A stretch of 64,000 nt of DNA from Oreohelix idahoensis (GCA_024509875.1 JAMPIV010012275.1:60420-124419), one strand, 5' to 3'; positions 20,899 to 31,639 are shown, counted from the stretch's first letter. Numbers and translations are program-made. Notes: a model not told the origin generated them from the letters alone.

Positions 20899-21384
20899 TT
20901 AACTCTTTCAGTCCCAAGCAAAAAAGTGGGTTTGGCCCAAGCAAAAATGGCCACCCCAGTGCGTTTTTATTGTTGTTGTTTGGAAATAATGTTTTTAAAT
21001 GTTCATATGCATAAATAACTTTGTTGTTGTATATGAAACTGAAGGTAATTGGATGTACTTTACTCTTGTGCTACAAGTATAAAAGCTTTCATTGAAAAAT
21101 GATTAGTTATTCAAGGTAAAATGGAGGATATGCGCTTAAAAAAATCGCTTTAAAAATCTAAATTAAATATCTCAAAACAGAAACACGTTCACTCTTGAAC
21201 ACGTGCAGTATTTAAAAGAATGTACTTGCAGTAGGAAATGACGTTTTGGGTGGTTTGTGGGTAGTTATAGTTAGAAACAGTCTCAAACAGAGGCACATTA
21301 TACTAAAGCCTTTTTAAAGTCGATTTGGCCAAGCGCATCTAACCCCTGAGGCACTTTAAAGTCGATTGGGGCTTAAAGAGTTAA
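20899..21384. mobile_element. MITE with TTAA target duplication
   Basis: Ends are TTAACTCTTTCAGTCCC on the left and the near-complement GGGGCTTAAAGAGTTAA on the right. TTAA (20899-20902, 21381-21384) is duplicated. The paralogous intron at 56629-56632 has a single TTAA with matching flanks (TTATATACAG before, CTAAAGTT after), so the insertion is proven by an empty site. It has no coding capacity. The TIR differs from the MITE at 2233 and from the piggyBac element at 31578, so it is a third TTAA family. Confidence 0.85.
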
Positions 21385-21811
21385 CAACTAAAGTTTGTGA
21401 CTTGTAGGAAACTAAGTTTTTTTTAATCAGGCACCACAGAATATTAAAACAAATGTCCCAATTGTAATTGTAAGAGAAAAGCAGGATTTAAGTTACTGGT
21501 TTTATAATTTTACTGCTCAAATAATGGAAGTTAGTAGGTTCCCATTAAAACTGGGGGGGGGGGGGAGTTGCATGTCTAAAATATCTTTAAAACTTTATGA
21601 CTTGACAGCTGGCATGGTTTAGGTGCTTTACAACTTCCCCTCCCTACTGCCATTCAAGTTAGACTCTTTTCAGTCAAAAGTTTACAGAGATTCTTACCAC
21701 ACAGAAATCAATGAAAGGAAGGGGAAAAGAAATCTTCTTGAACAGTTATGAACTGAATCAGCTTCTACAGAAGAATTATGATAAAAAAGGGTTTCAGTGG
21801 AATTTATATCA

Positions 21812-22300
21812 TCATAACCCTCCACTCCCAAAGGAGCATAGGCGTTCAACAGACACATGCCAATTCCTCCTGTCACGTGCCATCATCTCAAGTTCTTTCC
21901 ACATTTTCCTCATCATTTTCACCTCTGTTTCAAGTTCTCTTCTCCATGTGCTTCTTGGTCTTGCCCTGGGGGTTACAGAACAAGGGCTGCCTTGCAATGC
22001 TATCAACAAGTTTCCTCAGTGTGTGTCCTATCCATCACCATCATCTTCTTCTTATCTCTTGTTCCACTGGTATTTGTCTAGTTCTTGTCCTCAGTTCCAC
22101 GTTGGTAACCTTGTCATACCATTTTAATCCCTCAATTCTATGCAAGCACCCATTTATGAAAGTCTGTAGCTTTTTGGTTGTTGTCTTTGTTGTTCTCCAT
22201 GTCTCAGAGAAATACATTAGGACTGACTTCATGTTTGAGCTGAAGATTCTTATGTTCGTGTTGGATCCGATTTCTCTTGATATCCACATATTTCCCAATA
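21812..22300 (-). pseudogene. LINE reverse-transcriptase C-terminal fragment (RTE-like)
   Basis: Minus-strand frames read NTNIRIFSSNMKSVLMYFSE, then LHRIEGLKWYDKVTNVEL and RTRTRQIPVEQEIRRR, and in another frame RSTWRRELETEVKMMRKMWK and a DRRNWHVSVERLC end. This order (cell-like SVLMY.SETW, WYDKVTN.EL, GRPR.TWRREL) is the C-terminal part of endonuclease-RT LINEs. Several frame changes and lost bases mark it as dead. The same family occurs on the plus strand at 24680-26088. Confidence 0.75.
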
Positions 22301-22496
22301 TTTCAGTGGAATTACCTCATCTGTTATGGAGCATCTAGAGCTACAAGTAATACCTGACCATCTTTGAGGGAGAAGAAATTCCCACAAAACATTGTTATTG
22401 TTATAAAGAATTGACATCATTGCACTCTGGGCAAACCCATAGGTGCTCAGTCTCCATCAGTATATGTTGAATGTGAATGCTGACTGTTCCTGTAGC

Positions 22497-22967
22497 TCAC
22501 TGGTTGTAAACACAACAGATGCATCTTTTCATATGTCCATCTCTACTAGCTTTACGTTTGATGCCAAATTCCAACAGTCTTAACCTTGATGATTCATCTA
22601 TTGCAGTATCATTCTCTAACAGGCAATCATTAATTGCTCTCAGTATATCTCCCTTATCCATATCTAATGTCCCCACTATGGGTGCTCTTGATGCTAGTCT
22701 GTCAGCTCTTTCATTACCACATACACTAGCATGACCAGGACAGTATATCCCCACCAACTCTTGTAGGCTGGAAGCTTCTATGAATGTTTTCCATTCATGA
22801 CGCAACCAACCACTTTGAACCCTGAAGCATAGACTGAGAGTCGGACACAATGATAGCCTTTATTAATGAAGTTTCTGTTATTCACCTTAAGGCTGCAGTA
22901 AAAGCCTTGACCTTCATTCTCGTGCTGGAAGGTGTTATCTTGTAAGCCCCGCTATGTTCAGACCAAT
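22497..22967 (-). pseudogene. LINE RNase H domain fragment
   Basis: On the minus strand: HWSEHSGAYKITPSSTRMKV, IIVSDSQSML, LRHEWKTFIEASSLQELVGI and YCPGHASVCGNERADRLAS. D.QS, PGH and the GNE.AD.LA motif are diagnostic of the RNase H domain found after RT in several non-LTR clades. An in-frame stop lies at about 22877 (MKVKAFTAALR followed by a stop). At 22968 it abuts the fold-back element. A related stretch (SLLGYWSEH region, minus strand, about 24400-24470) lies on the far side, so the fold-back seems to have landed in or between copies of this LINE. Confidence 0.78.
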
Positions 22968-23120
22968 GGATGGGTTTGAAAAAAAAAAAAATCGAAAAAA
23001 GGTGATTCGTCTTACGAGGACAAAAGGCAAAGAAAGTAGTCTACGTTACGGCCACAATGCCTTCGTCAGGAAAAAAAAGAAAGTGAAGGCTAGATAGGAG
23101 ACATAAGAACTTAAATGAAT

Positions 23121-24013
23121 TCTTCTTCTTCTTCTTCTTCGATCCTTAACCACCGACCGTCAAAGCAGTCAGTGGACATCACGCCTAGTGGCGTCTTGTA
23201 GGGCAACAACAAATTGATTCCACTTTGCTCGGTCGGTGGCCATCCTTCGTACAGTGCCCCAACTCTGGTTCATTCTTTGCATCTCAGCCTCCACAGTCCT
23301 CCGCCAAGTTGTTTTTGGTCGGCCTCTCTTTCGCTTTCCTTCAGGGGTCCAAAGCATAGCTGTTCTTGTGATGGCATCGGGGTCTCTTCTGAGGACATGA
23401 CCAACCCAGCTCCAGCGTCTGCCAGCTATGATGGTGTGCATGTCATCTTGCTTGCTACGAGTAAGCAGATCCCGGTTGGTGATGGTATTCGGCCAAAAGA
23501 TTCGGTGAATTTTTCTTAGGCATGTTGTGTGAAAAGAGGACAATTTCGACATTACCCTCTCTGCGACTCTCCAGCATTCCGCACCACAGAGAAGCACAGA
23601 AAGCACGCAACTCTGGTATAATCTTAATTTTGTGCTTGTGCTGTATTGGGAGGACCTCCAGATGTTACCTAGGCCAAAGAAGGCCGTTCCTGCCCTATCC
23701 ACTCCGACGCCGATGTCCCTGCCTGCCCCACCGTCTGGTGTTACTATGCTTCCTAGGTATGCGAAGGTATCTGTCTGCACCAGCCGCCGATTCCCCACCG
23801 ACATGGGCCCAGGGCTGCTCACACCGAGCGCCATGACCCCAGACTTCTCTAAACTGATGTCCAAGCCCACCCGCTGGCTAAATTTATTAAGTCTATCCGT
23901 TTTTTCCTGGATGTGTTCATGTGAATGTGCCAGCAGTGCAATGTCATCTGCATATTCCAGATCTTCCAATGTAGAAAATGTAGTCCATCTTATTCCTCTT
24001 GGACTGCCCTCTG
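23121..24013 (-). mobile_element. 5'-truncated LINE with clean target duplication
   Basis: An 893-bp insertion flanked by a perfect 10-bp duplication TTAAATGAAT (23111-23120 and 24014-24023). Its 3' end (at 23121) is a TTC run, that is a GAA tail on the coding strand; its 5' end is truncated inside the RT domain. This is the textbook product of target-primed reverse transcription. It lies inside one arm of the fold-back element, so it is younger than that element. Confidence 0.92.
23169..24013 (-). pseudogene. LINE ORF2 C-terminus: reverse transcriptase
   Basis: About 280 codons read openly from the 5' truncation point to a natural stop at 23169. The frame contains the RT catalytic motif LEYADDIALLAHS (YADD at about 23943-23954), LDISLEKSGVMALG, TFAYLGSIV, SVLLCGAECWRV, WVGHVLRRDPDAITRTAM and GKRKRGRPKTTWRR, and ends ATRRDVH. 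The last part is the thumb and C-terminal region typical of RTE-type and related endonuclease/RT LINEs. There are no internal stops, so the copy is young, but it lacks the endonuclease and most of the RT palm and cannot be active. The frame reported beyond 24013 belongs to the fold-back element, not to the LINE. Confidence 0.88.
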
Positions 24014-24385
24014 TTAAATGAATATAAAAATAAATATTAAAAAAATAAATAAATAAATAAAACCTAGGTACTTCCCTGAAGGCGAAGCATCGAAATCCTA
24101 TCACGTTTAGTTGAAAAAAAAAAAAAAGCTTTTTTTTTTTTTTTCAACCAAGCGTGATAGGATTTCGATGCTTCGCCTTCAGGGAAGTACCTAGGTTTTA
24201 TTTATTTATTTATTTTTTTAATATTTATTTTTATATTTATTTAAGTTCTTATGTCTCCTATCTAGCCTTCACTTTCTTTCTTTTTCTGACGAAGGTCTTG
24301 TAGCCGTATCGTAGACTACTTTCTTTGTCTTTTGTCCTCGTAAGACGAATCATCTTTTTTCGATTTTTTTTTTTCAAACCCATCC

Positions 24386-24679
24386 ATTACTCCATGTCTT
24401 ACTGCAGTTCCCCTCAACTTCCTATGTTCAGACCAGTACCCTAGCAGAGAAGCCCCAACAGGATTTCTCACCCCAGATTACAAACCCATTGGTATAGACA
24501 ATGGCATCAAGAAATAAACAAAGAAAGATATCTGATCAAGTTAACCTATGTGAAATTTACAGGAGTTCACAAATTACATAGGAATAATGTTTACATCAAA
24601 TACCAGCAGAAGGAAGGAAGGTTATCTGGTCAAGCTGCTTAAGATTTACAAGAGCACACAAATTACATAGGAACAATAT
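24386..24679. other. LINE-derived flank and unresolved sequence
   Basis: 24400-24470 on the minus strand carries a short YWSEH-type LINE RNase H relic. The rest contains two imperfect copies of a block with GTCAAG, ACAGGAG/ACAAGAG and CACAAATTACATAGGAA (about 24535-24575 and 24635-24675). No gene is seen. Confidence 0.4.
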
Positions 24680-26088
24680 TACTATCAGTGCCATGAAAAA
24701 TATTAAACAGGATCATCTTTGAGAGATTAAAAGAGTCCATAGATAGACAGCTGAGAGATAAACAAACAGGTTTTAAGCAAAACAGATCCTGTACAGACCA
24801 GACTGCCACATTGAGAATAATAGTGGAACAAAGTCTGAAATGAAACTTGCCTCTTTACATAGGTTTTTGTGGACTATGAAGATGTACTTGACAGTTTGGA
24901 CAGACAATCACTTCAGAAATTGGTGAGACATTATAGAGTCCCCCTGATGATCATTAACTTAATAAAAAATACATGAAGACACAATGTGCAGAGCTCTTCA
25001 TGGAGAAAGTTTTACAAAACTATTTGGGATAAGAGATGAAGTGTGACAGGGATGCTTCCTGTCACCATTTCTCTTCCTATTGGCTATAGATTGAATTATG
25101 AAAACATTGACCTCAACCAACAACTTTAGTCAACAGAAATGGTATCCAGTGACTAAACAACTTGATAATGTAGATTTATCAGATGGCCTGGCTCTCCAGT
25201 CTCATAGCCATAATCAGATGCAAGACAATGAAAGTGCTTGGTGTGAGTTTACAGCAAGTAGGTTTGAATATACACAGGGAGAAAAGAAAGATAATGATAA
25301 TAAATGCAACAAATGATAACAGTATTGCACTTGAAGAAATGCCCCTTCAAGATCATACATAAACCTTGGCAGCAATGTAGACCAAATGGAATGGACTGAC
25401 AGTGATATCAAAATAAGATTACAAAAAGCTAGAGGAGCTTTCATTTCATTGGGATATATGTGGAGAGCAAAAAAATCTTCAGTTCAATGTCAAGTCAGTA
25501 CGGCATGACTCTGAAACCTGGAGAAAACAAAGACAACAACCAAAAAAGCTAGACTTTCATAAATGGGTGCTTGCATAGAATAGAATGATTGAAGTGGTAT
25601 GACCAGATCACCTTGTAGAACGAATGACAAGAACCAAACAACTACCAGTGGTACAAGAGATGACAAGAACCAAACAACTACCAGTGGTACAAGAGATGAC
25701 AAGAACCAAACAACTACCAGTGGTACAAGAGATGACAAGAACCAAACAACTACCAGTGGTACAAGAGATGACAAGAACCAAACAACTACCAGTGGTACAA
25801 GAGATGACAAGAACCAAACAAGTACCAGTGGTACAAGAGATGAGAAGAGTACACTGGAGATGGACACAGCACACATTGAGAAAACCTGTTGATAGCAATA
25901 CCAGGCCAGTCCTTGTTCCATAGTCCCCAGGGAGAGAGAGGTAGAGGGAGACCAATGAGCACATGGAGAAGAGAACTGAAGACAGACATGAGGAAGACAT
26001 AGTAGGATGTGAGCTGAAGGCACAAGAAAGGAAGACTTAGCATAAGTTTGTTGAAGGTCTATGCTTCTTGGACAGCTGAAGTATGATG
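24680..26088 (+). pseudogene. degenerate LINE reverse transcriptase (RTE-like)
   Basis: Plus-strand blocks in changing frames: ERLKESIDRQLRDKQTGFKQ and SCTDQTATLRIIVEQS (fingers), FVDYEDVLDSLDR (catalytic region A), a QGCFLSPFLFLLAID block preceded by a stop codon, then NVDLSDGLALQSHSHNQMQD, where the YADD box has decayed to LSDG, and finally HTLRKPVDSNTR, GRGRPMSTWRREL and a (GAT)n tail at about 26083-26095. Multiple stops and lost catalytic residues show it is dead. An internal 36-bp tandem expansion (25624-25839) lies in the TRT.Q.PV.QE block. Same family as 21812-22300. Confidence 0.82.
25624..25839 (+). repeat. 36-bp minisatellite, six copies, inside a LINE
   Basis: Six tandem copies of a 36-bp unit coding MTRTKQLPVVQE, the last with one change (V for L), lie within the LINE C-terminal block that elsewhere reads RTRTRQIPVEQE once (21812-22300). 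The unit length is a multiple of three and the frame stays open, but the host frame is already dead, so this is most simply slippage or unequal exchange. Confidence 0.93.
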
Positions 26089-26734
26089 ATGATGAATGTT
26101 ACTATCAGTGTCAGGGAAAATCTTTAACTGGATCATGATGAATATTACTATCAGTGTCAGGGAAAATCTTTAACTGGATCATGATGAATATTACTATCAG
26201 TGTCAGGGAAAATCTTTAACTGGATCATGATGAATGTTACTATCAGTGTCAGGGAAAATCTTTAACTGGATCATGATGAATGTTACTATCAGTGTCAGGG
26301 AAAATCTTTAACTGGATCATGATGAATGTTACTATCAGTGTCAGGGAAAATCTTTAACTGGATCATGATGAATGTTACTATCAGTGTCAGGGAAAATCTT
26401 TAACTGGATCATGATGAATGTTACTATCAGTGTCAGAGAAAATCTTTAACTGGATCATGATGAATGTTACTATCAGTGTCAGGGAAAATCTTTAACTGGA
26501 TCATGATGAATGTTACTATCAGTGTCATGGAAAATCTTTAACTGGATCATGATGAATGTTACTATCAGTGTCAGGGAAAATCTTTAACTGGATCATGATG
26601 AATGTTACTATCAGTGTCATGGAAAATCTTTAACTGGATCATGATGAATGTTACTATCAGTGTCAGGGAAAATCTTTAACTGGATCATGATGAATGTTAC
26701 TATCAGTGTCAGGGAAAATCTTTAACTGGATCAT
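26089..26734 (+). repeat. 46-bp minisatellite, 14 copies
   Basis: The unit contains GATGAATGTTACTATCAGTG and GGAAAATCTTTAACTGGATC. The block ACTATCAGTG recurs every 46 bp from 26101 to 26699, giving 14 copies with rare variants (CATGG for CAGGG). A single diverged unit exists at the 5' edge of the LINE at about 24670-24716 (ATTACTATCAGTG...GGATCAT), and after the last copy the sequence continues like that LINE (GAGAGATTAAGAGTCCATAG). The unit thus derives from the LINE 5' junction. Confidence 0.93.
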
Positions 26735-27378
26735 GCTTGAGAGATTAAGAGTCCATAGGGTTAGTCTAGAATTATCATTCCTCTTTTGTTTTTCTTTCTG
26801 TTATTTTTATTTCCTTCATCACCTAAAGATCTGCCGAGTCATCACATGTGATCTACTTATAAATTGTGTTTGTCCAGTTGCAAACTTCTGAATTAGATTA
26901 AAAGGAAGAATTTCTAAATTATTAATGACTTAATTCTTTTCTGTCATCATTGCTGAAGTACAGGTGCATAAACAAACCACCACTGTTAGCATTGCTCCTG
27001 TCTAAGAGTTAAAATCTTGTCTAACTGTGATTTACTCATATCTCTGGGCAGTGAGAGTGAGTCAAGAGTGTTCTGTCATTTTTATTCTCATTTTCTTTTT
27101 TTAATTTGAGAAGTTATTTTAAGGTTAGGGTTTGTTAACTGCTAGAGTGAAAGGTATTAAACAGATGTGGACCCAAGGGAGAGATAGGAACTGTTTGTCA
27201 CAGAAATATTGGAAATGAGTGTGGGGAAAAGGGCAGAAATGGAAAGTGACAAATTGTTTATTGAAAAATTAAAAATCAAATCTCTATAACAAGGGTCCTT
27301 GACCTTTGTGGCACCATAAGTACGTTTTATATTAACTAACAGGGTGAAGAGCAACAACCAATTGTTGTGACTCATTAC
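26735..27378. other. short LINE relic, then no gene seen
   Basis: The first 20-30 bp continue the LINE-like GAGAGATTAAGAGTCC. The remainder is AT-rich with no recognised feature. Confidence 0.4.
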
Positions 27379-28325
27379 TTACTTTGTCATCCCTCTTCTG
27401 TCATGAGGTGTAGAGGTTTGGAGGAGGGCGCGCCATGCTATCCTATCGGCTGTCTTCCTTCTGGCCTGGCTCTAATCCAGTCCTCAGTCATTCCAAGATT
27501 GTTTAATCTTGTCCTCCCTGTGGACTTGGTCATCCCTGGCTTTTAGTTTCCCATACTTGTCATAGTAGCCAATCTTCTTCCTTTCTGCAGTTGAGACTGT
27601 TCTACTTGAGTCTGCAGTGGCAGGGTTTTGAAGCCTTGCCATATCCTCTGGATGCAGACCATATCTCTTCTTGTCACTTTACCATCTCCCTCAGATACCT
27701 CATTTCTAACAATGGAATCTGGCTTTTTTGTGGGTTGTAGTGATTGCCCATGACTTGCATCCATATGTCAAGACTGGAATATAGGTGGGGCGTTATACAG
27801 CCAATTTCTTTCTAGCTTGCTAACTTTTGCTGAAAAATCCTTGGTTTATGGCCTGAAAAAATCTCCCAGCTGCTGCTCTTCAGTTAGCTAACTCTTCTGT
27901 GATGCCTTCTTTCCAGTCTATAACAGCTTTGAGGTACTTGAACTGGTTGACCTGCTCCAGGATCTGTTCTCCTAGCTTAATCTGAAACCTTCTTTCCTCT
28001 TGTGATGTCACTATGGTTTTTGTTTTGGAGCTGCTGATGACCGACCATCCATCTCATCTCCAGCTCTTCCTTCCAGACTTGCAGGTTGGGTTGAAGATGT
28101 GCCTTTGATTTAGCAATCAGGGTAACATTGTTGGTTAATGCTAGCTCTGAAATACAGACCCTTCTCATCTTCCAGTACCCTGCTGACTTGTTGGTCCTTT
28201 CCTTACATGATTTGATGACATGGTCCATGAGGAGTTTGAAAAGGTGAGATGACACGATATCACCCTTTCTTACACCAGTGGTGGTCCTGAACTCTTCTGA
28301 CTTATGGTTTACCAGCCTCACTCAT
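27379..28325 (-). pseudogene. degenerate LINE (TAAG-tailed family)
   Basis: The minus strand contains RT-derived blocks: EEFRTTTGVRKGDIVSSHLF (the GVRQGD motif), LALTNNVTLIAKSKAHLQ (a decayed YADD region), GEQILEQVNQFKYLKAVI and ELANRAAAGRFFQAI. The end reads TEDWIRARRKTADRIAWRAL then QTSTPHDRRGMTK, stopping at 27379-27381, followed by TAAG-like repeats. The same C-terminus (ARKKTADRIVWRSLFQTSTTH) occurs at 3275-3442. Catalytic residues are lost and several frames are used, so it is a fossil. Confidence 0.78.
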
Positions 28326-29799
28326 TAAAAAAAGGTTTTATTTTTACAAAACTAAAATGTAGAGTATATAAAAGGCTGAGTAACACATTTAACAAAACAG
28401 GTTGGTAACCCAGTGGTGAGGACAGTGATTAAGTGGGATAGAGTATCTCCACTAATGTCACGGGGTTCTTTACTAAACTTTAATGTTGAGAAGGTGGTGT
28501 GAATCTTCCTGTGTTGTGTTAGTGAGTGATCTGTAGTGCTTCTTGGTGTTTGGTGATGGCTTCTCTTGACTTGATGGTGTGTTAGAAGGTGTTCTGTGAA
28601 ACTAGACAATTCCCATGATATTACAAACTGCACAACACATCTGGGGCACCACACTTAGATAAAATATTCTCAGATGCCTGGCATAGACAACTTTTACAAT
28701 TTATTCACATAATACATGATACTTCATCATACGACACATTCCAAAACAGTTTACAAGATATAAGTCAATGTAAGCCAATATAAACATTTGGTACTTCAGA
28801 AATTCTACTGGTGATTTCTAGGAAAATATGTAATGAATTTTGTGTGGATAGTATATTTAAGACTGTCATCTACTTGTAAATAACGGCTTGGCTACCTGAG
28901 CCTCTGTTCATGGGTGAATACACTCTAACGTTAATAGGTCTTTCACCAAAAATGTCCCATACAATAAGAACTCGAGGTTTCTATGAAGATAATGTACTTC
29001 ATTTATATTTAACTGTTCTCTTAAGAATAAACATTTTGCAATCAGCCATCACTGGTTGAATTACACAGCTCCTACCTCGAGCTTACATGTATTTATGAAA
29101 CTCCAATAGAATTCTCATGTTGAGATATACATAATCAATAATTATTCCACATACATGAATAGAATGGCATGGGCCACACACACACACACCTCCAGAAGGC
29201 AGAATGCCTCTTGCTTGCTCAAAAGCAAAAAAATCACACTGACTGTGCTATTGTTCTACCAACATTGTCAAAAATATACGCTATTGTTGTGGACAGTTTA
29301 ACCCATGGATTCATGAGCCGCAATGACGTGACTATTTATGACACTACTATGAGCCCTTCTCATCTGTGTTAAAACATCAACAGTCATCAATAACAATGGT
29401 ATGTGAACATGTATTCATAGTTGAGAGGATGTTTTGAGGTGCAAAAACTTTGTTATCAAAATAAACAAAATATCCAAGCTTCTTCACACCCCAAAATAGT
29501 TCTCAACACCGAGAATGTGAAATGCTGAAGGGGGGGGGGGCATATTTTGGTTTTAGAATATGCCAAAAATATCACCAGAAGTAGCCCAAAGTTGCCCAAA
29601 ATATCACCCTAAGTAGCCGAAAAATCGCCCCACTTAAATTATGGAGTACAATTTATTGATCAAAAAAATATTTTTTTTTAAACTTCAAACATAAACTTTG
29701 TTAAATACCTACACATGTACATTCAATGCTCTAATCACCATCATCAGTTTGGTGTCGGACATCTGTTGATGGACCAGAACAGGATTTTCAGCTCATGAA
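28326..29799. other. no gene seen
   Basis: AT-rich region. On the minus strand a TGGTGCCCCAGATG motif at about 28654-28641 looks like a retroelement primer site, but no TG/CA LTR boundary, second LTR or coding domain supports it. There is a G10 run at about 29531 and two imperfect repeats of a GTAGCC/TTGCCCAAAATATCACC block at 29560-29625. Confidence 0.4.
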
Positions 29800-30180
29800 T
29801 ATGCAGTAAGAAAGATGACCTTACAGTAGATTTTGCCTAGTGTCATCTGTCTCATTAACAATGGTTTCTGTCTAAGCAGTTTTTCTTTAATTCCATAAAC
29901 TGCCAAAATTTCTCCATTTTTTCCTCTGTGCAAAGTTTTCTGATCTGACATTAGTATTTGGTCATCACTGTCCATGTAAAACTTCAGCAGCTTGTCTGCG
30001 TTTCCTTGTGTCATATGCTATGGTAGTTCCTACTGCATATTCTTCAGCAAGACAAAGCTTAGGGACACCATGATAAAGCTTCTGCAATAACTCTACCTTC
30101 TGCAATATTGATAATGACAAATGCTTTCTTTTCTTATTCCTACTGTTACCCACAGGAGTATCTGCAGCTCTTTTTGACAT
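29800..30180 (-). pseudogene. pogo/Tigger-like transposase N-terminal remnant
   Basis: From ATG at 30180 on the minus strand: MSKRAADTP, KKRKHLSLSILQKVELLQKL, a PKLCLAEEYAVGTTIAYD stretch, then after a frame change DKLLKFYMDSDDQILM, SDQKTLHRGK. The KRK.LS...K.ELL..L..G......EYGVG..T.YD pattern is the CENP-B/pogo-type N-terminal helix-turn-helix of Tigger/Jerky transposases. The DDE domain is absent and a frameshift lies at about 29985-30000. It is a fossil fragment; no terminal repeats were found. Confidence 0.7.
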
Positions 30181-30979
30181 TTTTACAATTAAATTAAACT
30201 CACAAAGTTTAAGTCATGAAATTAGCTCACAAATATCCACACTCAAAATGACAAAATAAGCTCAGAAATACTCACACATTGCTAAAAGTGGTGCCAAGAC
30301 TCAGCTAAATAGTTGTGTTTGAAAGTGTATATCACATTATAGCACATGCATCAGCTTATACTGCACTTATGCTTCAAGAGGATGAAATGTGATAAACTGA
30401 ACATTGCATGTGTTCGGTTCCCTGCATACCAGTTAAAAATAATATTTTTTTTTTTTTTTGAAAATTAAATAGCCCAAATGTCAGCCAGAAACTTTTCAGT
30501 TTTTGGTTTATCTTTGTTTGCAGATGTTCAGATTATGGGCTACACACCTGTATATGAAATAATCAGGGTTTAAAAAAAAAATGGATCTTCAAATTATTTG
30601 AGTCAAAAGTGTATTTAGTATGATCTTTGGCACAGTATGTCTGTTACTGTAGAATTCGTTACTGCTGTTCTCAGTTGAGCTATGTTCCAAAAATATAGTA
30701 CACAAAGCACCCAAATAAAAAATCTATCTCATAACTTTAAACGGGCTTACTAGCGTGTCTATAAAAAAATCAGACCCGTACATAATAATCTCTAACACTT
30801 AACTCCCACTCAGAAACATGACTTAACAATGTCACTGACCAATTATTTATAATTATACAATCATCCATATCAGCACCAGTGATCCACTGTGGTCTTTTTA
30901 AAAATGGACTTGTTTGGTCAAAATTATTCAAAAAATTCATTATCATATAAATAAGATTTGAAAACAACATTGCTTTCAG

Positions 30980-31048
30980 GCTGGAAGAAATGTGGAAGCT
31001 AATGTCACAAGTCTGTTTGCAGAAATAAAGCAGGAAACAGATGTTAAG
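30980..31048 (+). CDS. candidate host exon, duplicate copy 1
   Basis: Acceptor TGCTTTCAG ends at 30979; donor GTATGT is at 31049. It is 69 nt, phase 0 at both ends, and reads AGRNVEANVTSLFAEIKQET then DVK. It differs from the copy at 31475 by essentially nothing and from 19814 by conservative changes. Function unknown; the acidic KQETD ending would suit a linker exon. Confidence 0.6.
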
Positions 31049-31474
31049 GTATGTACTCTCTTTGTAACATTGTTTGGAAGCTTTAATAATATTGTGGCTT
31101 TTAAGGATGTATGGTATACTGTTAATGCTCAAACATTTATATTGCAACATGCCCAAAAGTCAGCCAAAAAACTTTTAAGTTTTTGGTCTATCTTGGTTTG
31201 CGGATGTTTGGATTATGGGCTACACACCTGTAATAGAATAAATCTGGGTTAAAAAAACAAAACAATAATTGATCTTGTAATTATTTGAGTCAAAAGTGTA
31301 TTTAGTATGATGTTTGGCACAGTATTTCACTGACCAACTATTTATAATTATACAATCATCCATATCAGCACCAGTGATCCACTGTGATCTTTTTAAAAAT
31401 GGACTTGTTTGGTCAAAATTATTCAAAAAATTCATTATCATATAAATGAGATTTGAAAACAACATTGCTTTCAG

Positions 31475-31543
31475 GCTGGAAGAAATGTGGAAGCTAATGT
31501 CACAAGTCTGTTTGCAGAAATAAAGCAGGAAACAGATGTTAAG
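31475..31543 (+). CDS. candidate host exon, duplicate copy 2
   Basis: Identical reading to 30980-31048, with CAG at 31472-31474 and GTATCT at 31544 (a weaker donor, +5 position changed relative to copy 1). Only 35 nt downstream of the exon begins the 24.9-kb piggyBac insertion. Splicing across copies 1 and 2 would be in frame for either or both, so they could be alternative or additive. Confidence 0.55.
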
Positions 31544-31639
31544 GTATCTATACTATTTGTAACATTGTTTGGAAGCTTTAACCCATTAACTACCGAATTA
31601 AAAAACACACTGTGGCCGAATTAACTTTTGTTCCCATTT

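Larger units (their letters stand above)
22968..24385. mobile_element. fold-back palindromic element, split by a LINE
   Basis: The ends GGATGGGTTTGAAAAA (22968) and its complement TTTTTCAAACCCATCC (to 24385) begin inverted repeats that continue to the middle. 22968-23120 pairs with about 24236-24385, and 24014-24120 pairs with 24132-24245. The centre at about 24126 is an A-run/AAGCTT/T-run. Without the LINE at 23121-24013 and one copy of its 10-bp target duplication the element is about 515 bp and almost entirely palindromic, so single strands would form one long hairpin. No coding capacity; superfamily unknown. Confidence 0.82.
30480..31577 (+). repeat. tandem duplication of a host exon with its introns
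   Basis: 30478-31092 and 31158-31585 are tandem copies. Matching blocks are about 686 bp apart upstream (30590 and 31276) and 495 bp apart around the exon (30980 and 31475). The first copy has about 190 bp (30640-30830) that the second lacks. Identity is high across both exon and intron, so the duplication is recent. The second copy is interrupted by the piggyBac element at its TTAA, while the first copy keeps the empty site at about 31082-31085. Confidence 0.88.

Noticed and set aside
25490..26023. 177-codon minus frame with repeated VPLVVVWFLSSL units, looking like a membrane protein
   Set aside because: It is the antisense reading of the 36-bp minisatellite; the hydrophobic repeats are a by-product of the tandem units.
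28326..29520. Possible LTR with primer site TGGTGCCCCAGATG on the minus strand
   Set aside because: No TG/CA boundary, no second LTR, no polypurine tract and no coding domain could be found.
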